5,866 nucleotides of DNA from Acidobacteriota bacterium (GTDB lineage Bacteria; Acidobacteriota; Terriglobia; Terriglobales; Acidobacteriaceae). The translations under genes were made by a program, and so were the position numbers. Below the pieces are notes generated by a model that did no database searches, had not been told where the DNA came from, and worked only from the letters and a program-made list of their open reading frames with translations. This document shows, piece by piece, positions 1 through 5,778 of the stretch; within the stretch, counting starts at the first letter, position 1, and every line of letters starts with the position of its first letter. The stretch spans positions 1 to 5,866 of the forward strand of contig JAJZFE010000359.1 in NCBI GenBank assembly GCA_021798655.1. The letters are read 5' to 3'.

Positions 1-1377
1 GCCAACGAAGATCTTCGGGCCGTTGCGCGGCGCGTTGTCATAGTGGCCCACCAGGTTGAACATATCCGACGGGCTCTTGTAGTAGTGGTCGTCAATCACG
101 TCCGGCTGCGCGTTCGGATCGCTCTCCTTCACCGGCGTGGTGGCGATCAGCTTGTACTGCGGATACTTCTGCCGCAGCGCCACGGCGATCTGGGCGAACC
201 GCGCGCTGTAGCTGCCGCTGTGGTCGAACTCGTCCTCGTTGCCGATCTCGATGTAGTGCAGCGGGAACGGCGCAGGATGGCCGTCCTTCGCGCGCTCGGC
301 GCCCCACTTCGTGCTCACGTCGCCGGTGGCATACTCCACCTCATCGACGGCGGCCTGCACGTACGGCTCCAGCTCCTTGCCGGGCTTGGCGTACTCGTGG
401 TGCAGCGCGTAACCCGCGTAGACGGCCAGCACCGGCTCTACCTTCAGGTCTTCGGTCCACTCCAGAAACTCCAGCAGCCCGAGGCCGTCCGTAGACCAGT
501 ACGTCCACGGTGCCTGGTGGCCGGGCCGGTCGACAAGCGGTCCAATCGTCTCGCGCCAGTTGTACCAGTCCTTCATCGTGTCGCCTTCCAGGTAGTTGCC
601 GCCGGGCAGACGCACAAAGTGCGGATGCATCGCAGCCATCTTCTCCATCAGGTCGACGCGCAGGCCGTTCGGGCGGTCGTTGTACGTCGGCGGAAACAGC
701 GTTGCCAGCTGCAGCCACAGAGACCCCGGCTGCGCCACCGTCATCTGCAGATGGTTCTTCGCCGAAGCCGTTGCCGCGCCCAGCTTCAACTGATAGCTGT
801 ACGGCTTCCATGCGCTGCCCTGCACATCCACCGTAGCCTCGGCCAGCACGGCGCCGGAATCGTCGCTGATGAGCCGCACCGTCACCGGCCCCACGCCGTC
901 GGCCTTGGCATAGAAGCTGCCGCTGTAAGTGCTGTGCGGTCGCACCGGGATGCCCCAGTAGCCGGAGTTGCTCACGCCGGCTTCATTGCCCTTCGACGCG
1001 CTGGTCACGGTGAGCCGAAGGCTGGTGGGCAGCGCCGCACTCGGGCCTGTCTCCTTGTCCAGCTTCGCAACGGCCGCGGAGTCGCCATTGCGGACCAGGT
1101 CCCAGCTCTCCACGCCGTCCCAGTTGTTGCGGAAGGTGTGGTTGCTCAGCAGCTGCGCGTAGAGCCCGCCGTCATAGGAGTGGTTGATCTCCTCAGTCAT
1201 CAGGCCATAGAGCGTCGGGCTGACGGACGTGCCGGCGTCGTGCGTGTCGATGGTCAAGGTTGCCGGCGCGCTCTGCGCGGCGCAGCGCGCCGTGCTGCCG
1301 AAACAGGACGCGGCCACCGCGCCCGCACAAAGGGCCACTCGGGCCGCTGCAGTCAATCGAAGGTTCATGGGGTTCAT
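1..1377 (-). CDS. Secreted alpha-L-arabinofuranosidase, GH51 (partial, C-terminus outside window)
   Basis: This enzyme would remove terminal alpha-L-arabinofuranosyl groups from arabinoxylan, arabinan or similar plant polysaccharides outside the cytoplasm. The reverse-strand frame is open from the start codon to the window edge (459 codons). An N-terminal signal peptide (about residues 1-34) has an Arg, an Ala/Val-rich core and a likely cut near CAAQ. C25 in VAASC is a weak alternative lipobox. A carbohydrate-binding (CBM4-like) region follows at about 95-235. The catalytic barrel then carries FVRLPGGNYLEGDT (PGGN ends at 261), the WSTDGLGLLEFLEW and VYAGYAL stretches, and YIEIGNEDEF, where E381 is the acid/base. 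These are classic GH51 landmarks. The visible sequence stops at KIFVG, where family members continue with the nucleophile Glu, so the active site is incomplete only because of the window edge. An in-frame ATG at 1368 is an equally possible start; neither has a strong ribosome binding site. The family call is firm; the exact substrate is inferred. Confidence 0.95.
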   Translation of the reverse strand, partial: MNPMNLRLTAAARVALCAGAVAASCFGSTARCAAQSAPATLTIDTHDAGTSVSPTLYGLMTEEINHSYDGGLYAQLLSNHTFRNNWDGVESWDLVRNGDSAAVAKLDKETGPSAALPTSLRLTVTSASKGNEAGVSNSGYWGIPVRPHSTYSGSFYAKADGVGPVTVRLISDDSGAVLAEATVDVQGSAWKPYSYQLKLGAATASAKNHLQMTVAQPGSLWLQLATLFPPTYNDRPNGLRVDLMEKMAAMHPHFVRLPGGNYLEGDTMKDWYNWRETIGPLVDRPGHQAPWTYWSTDGLGLLEFLEWTEDLKVEPVLAVYAGYALHHEYAKPGKELEPYVQAAVDEVEYATGDVSTKWGAERAKDGHPAPFPLHYIEIGNEDEFDHSGSYSARFAQIAVALRQKYPQYKLIATTPVKESDPNAQPDVIDDHYYKSPSDMFNLVGHYDNAPRNGPKIFVG

Positions 1378-1418
1378 CTCGCGAAAAGGGGTTGAGACAG
1401 CTCGGGAGCATTCTACCG

Positions 1419-1434
1419 GAGAAATCGTTTTCTC
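1419..1434. promoter_or_regulatory. Candidate LacI-family operator (16-bp palindrome)
   Basis: The sequence GAGAAATCGTTTTCTC is a dyad centred on CG in which seven of eight base pairs match. It fits the general AAnCGnTT core of LacI/GalR-family operators. It lies 42 bp upstream of the outer arabinofuranosidase start and 36 bp upstream of the deaminase start, in the only spacer between these divergent genes. Control of the glycosidase by a sugar-responsive repressor would be plausible. No regulator gene is visible here, so the assignment rests on symmetry and position only. Confidence 0.35.
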
Positions 1435-1469
1435 GGCTCGGCGGTTCCCGCCCGCGCTATCCTCTTCAG

Positions 1470-1931
1470 GTGACGACCCCCAAAACTCCCGACTACGCCG
1501 CCATGCTCCGCACCGCCTACGAAGAAGCCCAGCTCGGCCTTGCCGAAGGGGGACTGCCCATCGGCGCTGCGATCTTCCATCGCCACGGCACGCTCATAAG
1601 CCGCGGCCATAACCGCCGTGTGCAACAGGGCGACCCCTCCATCCACGGCGAGACAGACGCCTTTCGCAACGCCGGCCGCCAGCGCAGCTACCGCGACCTC
1701 ATCATGGTCACCACGCTCGCTCCCTGCTGGTACTGCAGCGGCCTGGCCAAGCAGTTCGGCTTCCAGACCGTCGTCGTCGGCGAGAGCGTCAACTTCAGCG
1801 GCGGCGAACACTGGCTTCGCGAGCAGGGCATCGAGGTCGTCGATCTCGCCGACGCCGACTGCATTCGCATGATGCGCGCATTCATCGCCGAGCATCCGGC
1901 GCTGTGGAATGAAGACATCGGCGTCGAGTAG
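1470..1931 (+). CDS. Cytosine deaminase, yeast FCY1 type (CDA/TadA fold)
   Basis: The predicted zinc enzyme hydrolyses cytosine to uracil and ammonia in pyrimidine salvage and is cytoplasmic. With the GTG start the protein has 153 residues, close to the 158 of yeast cytosine deaminase. H59-G-E61 supplies a zinc ligand and the proton-shuttle Glu, and P85-C86-W-Y-C89 the two Cys ligands. R45-G-H-N48 matches the yeast RGHN, whose Asn contacts the base. VVVGESVNF (101-109) matches yeast VVGENVNF. The C-terminus W146-N-E-D149-I-G matches yeast WFEDIG, which closes the pocket. These shared substrate contacts favour cytosine over guanine or tRNA adenosine. The GTG was chosen because homology begins before M12 (ATG at 1503); no clear Shine-Dalgarno precedes either start, so leaderless translation is possible. 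The gene converges on the cupin gene with a 6-nt gap. Confidence 0.88.
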   Translation: MTTPKTPDYAAMLRTAYEEAQLGLAEGGLPIGAAIFHRHGTLISRGHNRRVQQGDPSIHGETDAFRNAGRQRSYRDLIMVTTLAPCWYCSGLAKQFGFQTVVVGESVNFSGGEHWLREQGIEVVDLADADCIRMMRAFIAEHPALWNEDIGVE

Positions 1932-1937
1932 TCGCGC

Positions 1938-2450
1938 TTACCGATTCGTCAGCGCGCGAATCCGCCCGGCCTCGCCTGGCCACTTTGCAATTAGCTCCTC
2001 CGCGCTGGCGTCGGTGTAGTCGGCGAACTCAAACCCCGGACTCACCGTGCAGCCCAGCAGCGCCCAGCTCTCCGCTGCGACCAACCGCGTCCCCTGCCAC
2101 ACCCCGCGCGGCACCCCATGCTGCAGCTTCTGCCCGGCGGCGATATCCTTGCCGATCAGCGTCACCTGCGTCGAACCGTCGGCGAACAGTTGCAGCATCT
2201 CCACCGCGTCACCGAGGTAGTGGTGAAAGATCTCATCACTCTGCAGCACGTGCATCTCGCTGAACGTGCCTGGCTCCAGCAGGTAGTAGATCGCGGTGGA
2301 GGTTCGCCGCGGCCCGTCGTAGCGTGCGTCCGCAAACGAGCTGGCCGCGACCCACTCCGGCGACTCCCACGAACGCACATACCACCCACCCTCGCGCGGA
2401 TGCGGCCGCAGCCCCAGCAGCTTCTTTACGTCTTCCGGTGTCACTTTCAC
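1938..2450 (-). CDS. Cupin_5 / DUF985 family protein
   Basis: This is a small beta-barrel cupin of the DUF985 (Cupin_5) family, whose best known structural relative is yeast YML079w. Its substrate is not established. From the GTG at 2450 it has 170 residues. It opens with the helix TPEDVKKLLGLRPHPREGGW, typical of the family's N-terminus. Then come the TSTAIYYLLEPG strand (50-61), H67 and the SDEIFHHYLGD segment (71-81), LQHGVPRGVWQGTR (109-122), and the hallmark WALLGCTVSPGFEFADY (129-145). The GTG overlaps the hepT stop by 4 nt (GTGA), suggesting translational coupling. A second GTG at 2444 is also possible. The open frame extends to an ATG at 2588, but those residues lie inside hepT and do not resemble the family. 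The link to the toxin-antitoxin pair is by overlap only and no functional role is known. Confidence 0.88.
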   Translation of the reverse strand: MKVTPEDVKKLLGLRPHPREGGWYVRSWESPEWVAASSFADARYDGPRRTSTAIYYLLEPGTFSEMHVLQSDEIFHHYLGDAVEMLQLFADGSTQVTLIGKDIAAGQKLQHGVPRGVWQGTRLVAAESWALLGCTVSPGFEFADYTDASAEELIAKWPGEAGRIRALTNR

Positions 2451-2797
2451 TTTGAATCGCCCGTAATGGCTCTCAGCTTGTCCATCACCAGTGGAAGTTC
2501 TAGTTGAACGGTACGCCAGAGAACCTGAAAGTCGAGGCCAAAATAATCGTGAGCGATACGATTTCTCAGCCCTCGCATGGCAGACCATCGGATCTCCGCA
2601 TGAGATCCGACAAATTCTGGAAAGCGCTCGACGATGCTTGCAACTGCCTCACCGATAAGCAGGATATTCATCGCAACTGCCTGCTGCGTCTTCTCATCTG
2701 CGAGAAACTCGCCGTACGTCATGCCTGCCGCATATCGAACGGCATTCTCAGCCGACGCTTCAATCCTTGACAGATACTGCCGCAGACGGTCTTCCAT
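2447..2797 (-). CDS. hepT: HepT-like HEPN ribonuclease toxin (DUF86)
   Basis: HepT proteins are all-helical HEPN ribonucleases that cleave RNA and stop growth unless their active site is blocked by the cognate MntA. The 116-residue product has the normal length. It contains the diagnostic R-X4-H-X-Y motif as R78-N-R-I-A-H83-D-Y85, preceded by WSAMRGLRN, typical of this family. In studied HepT proteins the motif Tyr is the residue modified with AMP by MntA. The earlier NILLIGEAV stretch (44-52) is also characteristic. Its ATG overlaps the mntA stop by one base (TAATG) and no good ribosome binding site precedes it, so it is probably translated by coupling. Motif residues are intact, so the toxin is likely functional. 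Confidence 0.93.
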   Translation of the reverse strand: MEDRLRQYLSRIEASAENAVRYAAGMTYGEFLADEKTQQAVAMNILLIGEAVASIVERFPEFVGSHAEIRWSAMRGLRNRIAHDYFGLDFQVLWRTVQLELPLVMDKLRAITGDSK

Positions 2798-3090
2798 TAA
2801 ACCGCACGAGCCTCGGACAAAACCTCATCCCGAAACGTCTTTGACAACTCCGCAGGTGTTCGCACATCCACCCGTACTCCCAGAAGGTCTTCAAGCTCCA
2901 CTTGTAGTCCTCCCAGGTCGAAGAGCGTGGTTGTTTCAGGCAGCGTATCCACGAGTATGTCCAGGTCACTCCTCTCGCTGTCCGCGCCGTGCAGCACTGA
3001 GCCGAAGACACGAGGATTCGCAGTCCTGTGACGCACAACCAGCGCGCGTATCGCCTCCCGATTCTGCTCTAAAGCTTCCGATGGCCGCAT
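2797..3090 (-). CDS. mntA: MntA-type minimal nucleotidyltransferase antitoxin
   Basis: The product is a 97-residue minimal nucleotidyltransferase. In the MntA-HepT system this enzyme transfers AMP units to the HepT active-site Tyr and so neutralises the toxin. The signature G-S-X10-D-X-D is present as G30-S31 through D42-L-D44 in VFGSVLHGADSERSDLDILV. The third acidic residue is probably D75 in VRVDVRT, after a LEDLLG helix. The ATG at 3090 is preferred over an in-frame GTG at 3093 because GAGGAG lies 6 nt upstream of it. It is the first gene of the mntA-hepT-cupin cluster and faces the membrane-protein gene across a 136-nt spacer that should hold both promoters. All catalytic residues are intact. 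Confidence 0.93.
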   Translation of the reverse strand: MRPSEALEQNREAIRALVVRHRTANPRVFGSVLHGADSERSDLDILVDTLPETTTLFDLGGLQVELEDLLGVRVDVRTPAELSKTFRDEVLSEARAV

Positions 3091-3096
3091 CACCGA

Positions 3097-3102
3097 CTCC
3101 TC
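3097..3102 (-). promoter_or_regulatory. Strong Shine-Dalgarno of mntA
   Basis: On the minus strand GAGGAG lies 6 nt before the ATG at 3090 and only 3 nt before the GTG at 3093, which favours the ATG. It is the only strong ribosome binding site in the three-gene minus-strand cluster, consistent with coupled translation of the two downstream genes. Confidence 0.65.
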
Positions 3103-3226
3103 GCTTCATCCTACAGCGCAACCCACCACAGCTTCTACACGATTCTTGTTTCATCGCGCCAAACGGGAGCGGAGTGTTTCACCCACAATCGGCTACCATA
3201 ACCCCAATCCCCCGGAGCCACCGCAC

Positions 3227-3334
3227 ATGCTCGACGTACACCCGCCGCACGAAGCCGCACACACCTGGAAAGACTTCTTCATCCACATCGCCACCATCGT
3301 CGTCGGGCTCTTCATCGCCGTCGGGCTGGAGCAG
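3227..3334 (+). repeat. Direct repeat, copy 1: anchor-coding segment of the tandem family
   Basis: These 108 bases encode the first 36 residues of copy 1. They match the corresponding segments at 4248-4355 and 5146-5253. By hand count there are 9 differences from the second copy, and the first 32 bases of those two are identical. Similarity falls sharply downstream, so the repeat marks the N-terminal anchor rather than whole genes. Confidence 0.85.
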
Positions 3335-4012
3335 GCTGTGGAGCGCATCCACCTGCACTACGAGCTGCGCGAAACGCGCGAGGCGCTCGCCAGCGAGCTT
3401 GAAGCCAACCGCGCGCACCTCATCAGCAACGAACGCGACTGGCTCCTGACCACGGCGCGCCTGAAGAATGACCTGCTGGTGCTGCAGTACATCCGTCAGC
3501 ATCCGGGCACTCCGCAGACTGACCTGCCCGGCGATCTGCGCTGGACACAGTCACCCTTCGTCTTCGACCATGCTGCCTGGGATGCCGCCGAAAAGAGCGG
3601 CGTAACGCGGCTGATGTCTACCACCGAGGCCAACGCCGACCAGGAGCTTTACCAGGGGCTCGAAGGCATGGCCGGGCAGTCTGCCGACGATTGGAACGCG
3701 ATCAATGCCGCAGCCAGCTTTGAGCTGACAGACCCCGACCCGACTCATCTTTCGCCGCAACGGCTCGAAGAAGTGCTGCAACGGACAGAAACGGCACTCT
3801 CCAAACACATCGAGTTCGGCTACTCCTATGGCCGGCTCGCGCATGAGTTTCCTGACCTGCCGCACGCGATCACCTGGGCCAACATCGACCGCGTTGCGCC
3901 CAGCGCGCTGGAGCTGAACCCGCAAAGCATGGCCGCCGCACATCAACGCAGCAGCGAACGCATCCAGGCGGGGCTGCACGCCCTGGACTCCGCCAGCCCG
4001 CAGGCCAAATAG
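3227..4012 (+). CDS. Single-pass membrane protein, tandem family copy 1 (unknown function)
   Basis: I do not recognise a characterised family. The 261-residue product begins MLDVHPPHEAAHTWKDFFIH, then a hydrophobic segment (about 18-34) ending GLEQ, which should span the inner membrane once. A charged helical stretch follows (about 37-100, with ELRETREALASELEANRAHL), then a soluble, mostly helical domain containing FDHAAWDAAEKSGVTRLM, DDWNAINAAASFE and LSPQRLEEVLQRTE. The C-terminus is SASPQAK. No enzymatic motif is visible. The start was chosen because copies 2 and 3 begin at the same residue and GGAG lies 9 nt upstream. An in-frame ATG at 3146 would add 27 unconserved residues. The layout of a short N-terminus, a glycine-containing helix and then a helical domain recalls DUF6090-type proteins of Bacteroidetes, but that is only an architectural analogy. 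The 52-aa gene follows after 6 nt. Confidence 0.85.
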   Translation: MLDVHPPHEAAHTWKDFFIHIATIVVGLFIAVGLEQAVERIHLHYELRETREALASELEANRAHLISNERDWLLTTARLKNDLLVLQYIRQHPGTPQTDLPGDLRWTQSPFVFDHAAWDAAEKSGVTRLMSTTEANADQELYQGLEGMAGQSADDWNAINAAASFELTDPDPTHLSPQRLEEVLQRTETALSKHIEFGYSYGRLAHEFPDLPHAITWANIDRVAPSALELNPQSMAAAHQRSSERIQAGLHALDSASPQAK

Positions 4013-4018
4013 GTCGCC

Positions 4019-4177
4019 ATGCTACATTCGGACCATCTTCTTGTTGATGTCATCACCCTCTGCCTCGGGTTCATCATCGCCTTTGGCCTGCAGCAGATCG
4101 TCGATCAGTTCCTGCGCCGCCGCCGCGCCCGCAGACAGGCGGCGGAAGACGCTCAACGAACGCCCTCCAAAGAGTAA
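4019..4177 (+). CDS. 52-aa mini membrane protein resembling the family's membrane helix
   Basis: The frame encodes MLHSDHLLVD, then VITLCLGFIIAFGLQQIV as one hydrophobic helix, then DQFLRRRRARR and a short polar tail ending in KE. The helix resembles copy 1's IATIVVGLFIAVGLEQAV; about 8 of 21 positions are identical by eye, including the G...IA.GL.Q pattern. It therefore looks like a family member reduced to its anchor. The start lies 6 nt after the copy 1 stop and in the same frame. AGG (4011-4013, overlapping that stop) sits 5 nt before the ATG, a plausible coupled ribosome binding site. The RRRRARR cluster suggests a cytoplasmic C-terminus by the positive-inside rule. It could be an accessory peptide that packs against the larger anchors, or a decaying duplicate. 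Function is unknown and expression unproven. Confidence 0.6.
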   Translation: MLHSDHLLVDVITLCLGFIIAFGLQQIVDQFLRRRRARRQAAEDAQRTPSKE

Positions 4178-4247
4178 GGCGCGATACGCTATCTGCAGTC
4201 TCAGGCCCGCAGTCATCACTCCCCATCCAACAAGAAGGTTGCGCCCC

Positions 4248-4355
4248 ATGCTCGACGTACACCCGCCGCACGAAGCCGCCCATACCTGGAAAGACTTCTT
4301 CATCCACGTCGCCACCATCTGCGTTGGCCTGCTCATCGCCGTCGGGCTGGAGCAG
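4248..4355 (+). repeat. Direct repeat, copy 2: anchor-coding segment of the tandem family
   Basis: Second of three 108-base direct repeats encoding the membrane anchor. It is closest to the first copy over the opening bases and shares CTGGAGCAGACGGT with the third copy at and just past its end. This mosaic sharing would suit past exchange between copies, but purifying selection explains it equally well. Confidence 0.85.
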
Positions 4356-5060
4356 ACGGTCGAGGCCATCCACCATCACCGCGAGGTGGCCGAGACCCGC
4401 GAGGCCCTGCGCGCGGAGATCAGCGACAATCGCAAACTCTTCGAGCAGGTGGCGCTTAACTGGCGCTGGGAGACCACAGAGCTGGAGAACAATCTTGACG
4501 TGCTCGATTCTCTCCGCCAGCATCCCGGCACACCAGATGAAAAGCTTCCGGGCGTTCTCTTCTGGGCTCATCAAGGCGCGCATTTCTCCCACGCTGCCTG
4601 GGACGCGGCCCGGTCCGCCGGAATCACCAGCCTGATGCCCCGAGAGGAGATTACCGAGCTGGAAGCCTACTACAGGCGACTTGAGACCATCGACGCGGCA
4701 GCCAATAACACCTGGGCGGCCATCAACGACGCGAGTCGTTTTGAGTTTGTCACCTCTCGGCTATCGACCCTTACTCCGGCACAGATCGAAGAGACCACGA
4801 AGCTCACCGAGATCGCAATGGAAGACCACTTCCTGTGGGCGATCACACTTCAAAATGCAGGACATGACCTGCCCAGAGAGTTTCCTCCAACCATCACTGC
4901 AGCCGATCTGCGCCTGCACAAGATGCAGTACGTTCCAAAGGTGGGACTGGAAGCCGGGAATCCGGCGTATGCCCTCTCGATGCAGCGACTCGAAGCTGCC
5001 GGCTATCCTTTGACTCCGTCGCCTCCACCCAGCCCGAGCCCACAGGCACCAGCCAAGTAG
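4248..5060 (+). CDS. Single-pass membrane protein, tandem family copy 2 (unknown function)
   Basis: The 270-residue product shares 33 of its first 36 residues with copy 1, including the invariant first 20 and a membrane helix ending in AVGLEQTVEAI. It then has a helical region (TREALRAEISDNRKLFEQ) and the domain landmarks SHAAWDAARSAGITSLMP, NTWAAINDASRFEF and LTPAQIEETTKLTE. These align with copy 1 although overall identity is much lower. It ends in a Pro/Ser-rich tail (SPPPSPSPQAPAK), an expanded version of copy 1's SPQAK end. The ATG is supported by AGAAGG 9 nt upstream and by agreement with the other copies. The longer open frame back to 4041 only overlaps the 52-aa gene in a different frame. 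The 70-nt gap after the mini gene could hold its own promoter, but I see no convincing one. Confidence 0.86.
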   Translation: MLDVHPPHEAAHTWKDFFIHVATICVGLLIAVGLEQTVEAIHHHREVAETREALRAEISDNRKLFEQVALNWRWETTELENNLDVLDSLRQHPGTPDEKLPGVLFWAHQGAHFSHAAWDAARSAGITSLMPREEITELEAYYRRLETIDAAANNTWAAINDASRFEFVTSRLSTLTPAQIEETTKLTEIAMEDHFLWAITLQNAGHDLPREFPPTITAADLRLHKMQYVPKVGLEAGNPAYALSMQRLEAAGYPLTPSPPPSPSPQAPAK

Positions 5061-5145
5061 CCGGGTGCTCCGTTCATGACGCGCAATTTGCGGCATGAGC
5101 GGCATGGCATACCCTTGACCCAAGTCCACTCACGGAGCCTCTCCC

Positions 5146-5253
5146 ATGCTCGACGTTCACCCGCCCCACGAAGCCGCCCACACCTGGAAGGACTTCTTCA
5201 TCCACATCGCAACGATCGTGATCGGCCTGCTGATCGCCATCGGGCTGGAGCAG
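5146..5253 (+). repeat. Direct repeat, copy 3: anchor-coding segment of the tandem family
   Basis: Third 108-base direct repeat. At protein level it differs from copy 1 at three of 36 residues, all conservative hydrophobic swaps inside the helix. Many codons differ at the third base, so this copy is older or less homogenised than the first pair. Confidence 0.85.
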
Positions 5254-5778
5254 ACGGTGGAGTTCTTTCATCATCGCCACGAGCTGCAACGCGCACGCGA
5301 GGAGATGCGAACAGAGACTGAGCACAACCGGCACGGCAGCGCGCTACAGATGGAGTTCGTCCACCAGGTGCAGGCGGAGCTGAACAAGGACATGGTGCTG
5401 CTGCTGGCCCACCGCGCCACGAACAAGCCCCTGGACGGCCCGCTCCACTTCGACTGGAGCTTCCGCAGAATTAACGATGCTGCCTGGATGAACAACAAGC
5501 AGTCCGGCGCGCTGAACCTGATGCCCCACCCCGAGCTGGACTACTACAACTACATCTTCACCGTGGGTGCCAGTGTGATGGACTCCGCTGAGAAGTGGCA
5601 GATCGCGCTGGAGACCGCGAAGGCCATCGCAACCCGCTCACCCGACGGAACACTCTCGCCGCAGGACACCAACGAGCTGATCACCGCTATCTCTGACACG
5701 CAAGGCAAGCTGGCGCGCACCGAAAGCCTCATCACCTTCGTCCAGGTCGCGCTCGCTGACCATACCTACGACCACTAG
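5146..5778 (+). CDS. Single-pass membrane protein, tandem family copy 3 (short, next to an IS end)
   Basis: The 210-residue product has the same first 20 residues and the membrane helix (IATIVIGLLIAIGLEQTVEF). A His/Arg-rich helix (HHRHELQRAREEMRTETEHN) and a diverged domain follow. DAAWMNNKQSGALNLMP aligns with HAAWDAAEKSGVTRLM of copy 1, and TLSPQDTNELITAI with its LSPQ segment. GGAG lies 8 nt before the ATG. It is about 50-60 residues shorter than its sisters: the last third of the domain and the SPQ-AK tail are missing. Its TAG stop lies within a few bases of the apparent IS boundary. It may be an IS-truncated gene still ending in a stop codon, or a naturally short member. Function is unknown. 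Confidence 0.83.
   Translation: MLDVHPPHEAAHTWKDFFIHIATIVIGLLIAIGLEQTVEFFHHRHELQRAREEMRTETEHNRHGSALQMEFVHQVQAELNKDMVLLLAHRATNKPLDGPLHFDWSFRRINDAAWMNNKQSGALNLMPHPELDYYNYIFTVGASVMDSAEKWQIALETAKAIATRSPDGTLSPQDTNELITAISDTQGKLARTESLITFVQVALADHTYDH

Noticed and set aside
43..1395. 450-codon open frame on the plus strand
   Set aside because: It is the antisense shadow of the GH51 gene. Its protein is Arg/Val/Leu-rich without recognisable motifs, while the opposite strand carries a full set of GH51 motifs.
1413..1895. 160-codon minus-strand frame opposite the deaminase
   Set aside because: It overlaps nearly the whole cytosine deaminase, whose zinc and substrate motifs are intact. The minus-strand protein has no recognisable features.
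1943..1962. Hairpin GATTCG...CGAATC at the convergent gene ends, considered as a terminator
   Set aside because: The 6-bp stem lies within the last cupin codons and has no T-tract on either strand. It is too weak to call.
2451..2588. N-terminal extension of the cupin to an ATG at 2588
   Set aside because: The extra 46 residues lie inside hepT in another frame and do not resemble DUF985 N-termini. The GTGA overlap at 2447-2450 gives a family-like start and length.
3146..3226. Longer start of membrane protein copy 1
   Set aside because: The 27 added residues have no counterpart in copies 2 and 3, and a ribosome binding site lies just before the ATG at 3227.
3103..3226. Promoters in the spacer between mntA and copy 1 (for example TACCAT at 3194)
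   Set aside because: Promoters must exist here, but I found no -10/-35 pair with proper spacing on either strand and no clear operator palindrome.
2634..3449. 271-codon plus-strand frame across mntA, hepT and the start of copy 1
   Set aside because: It runs antisense to two genes with intact motifs and then out of frame through copy 1. The composition is low-complexity (Ser/Pro/Arg).
4041..4247. Longer start of membrane protein copy 2
   Set aside because: The extension is Ser/Pro/Arg-rich, overlaps the mini gene in a different frame, and is absent from the paralogues.
5115..5120. TTGACC upstream of copy 3, considered as a -35 box
   Set aside because: The expected -10 position would fall on the ribosome binding site and no TATAAT-like sequence is there.
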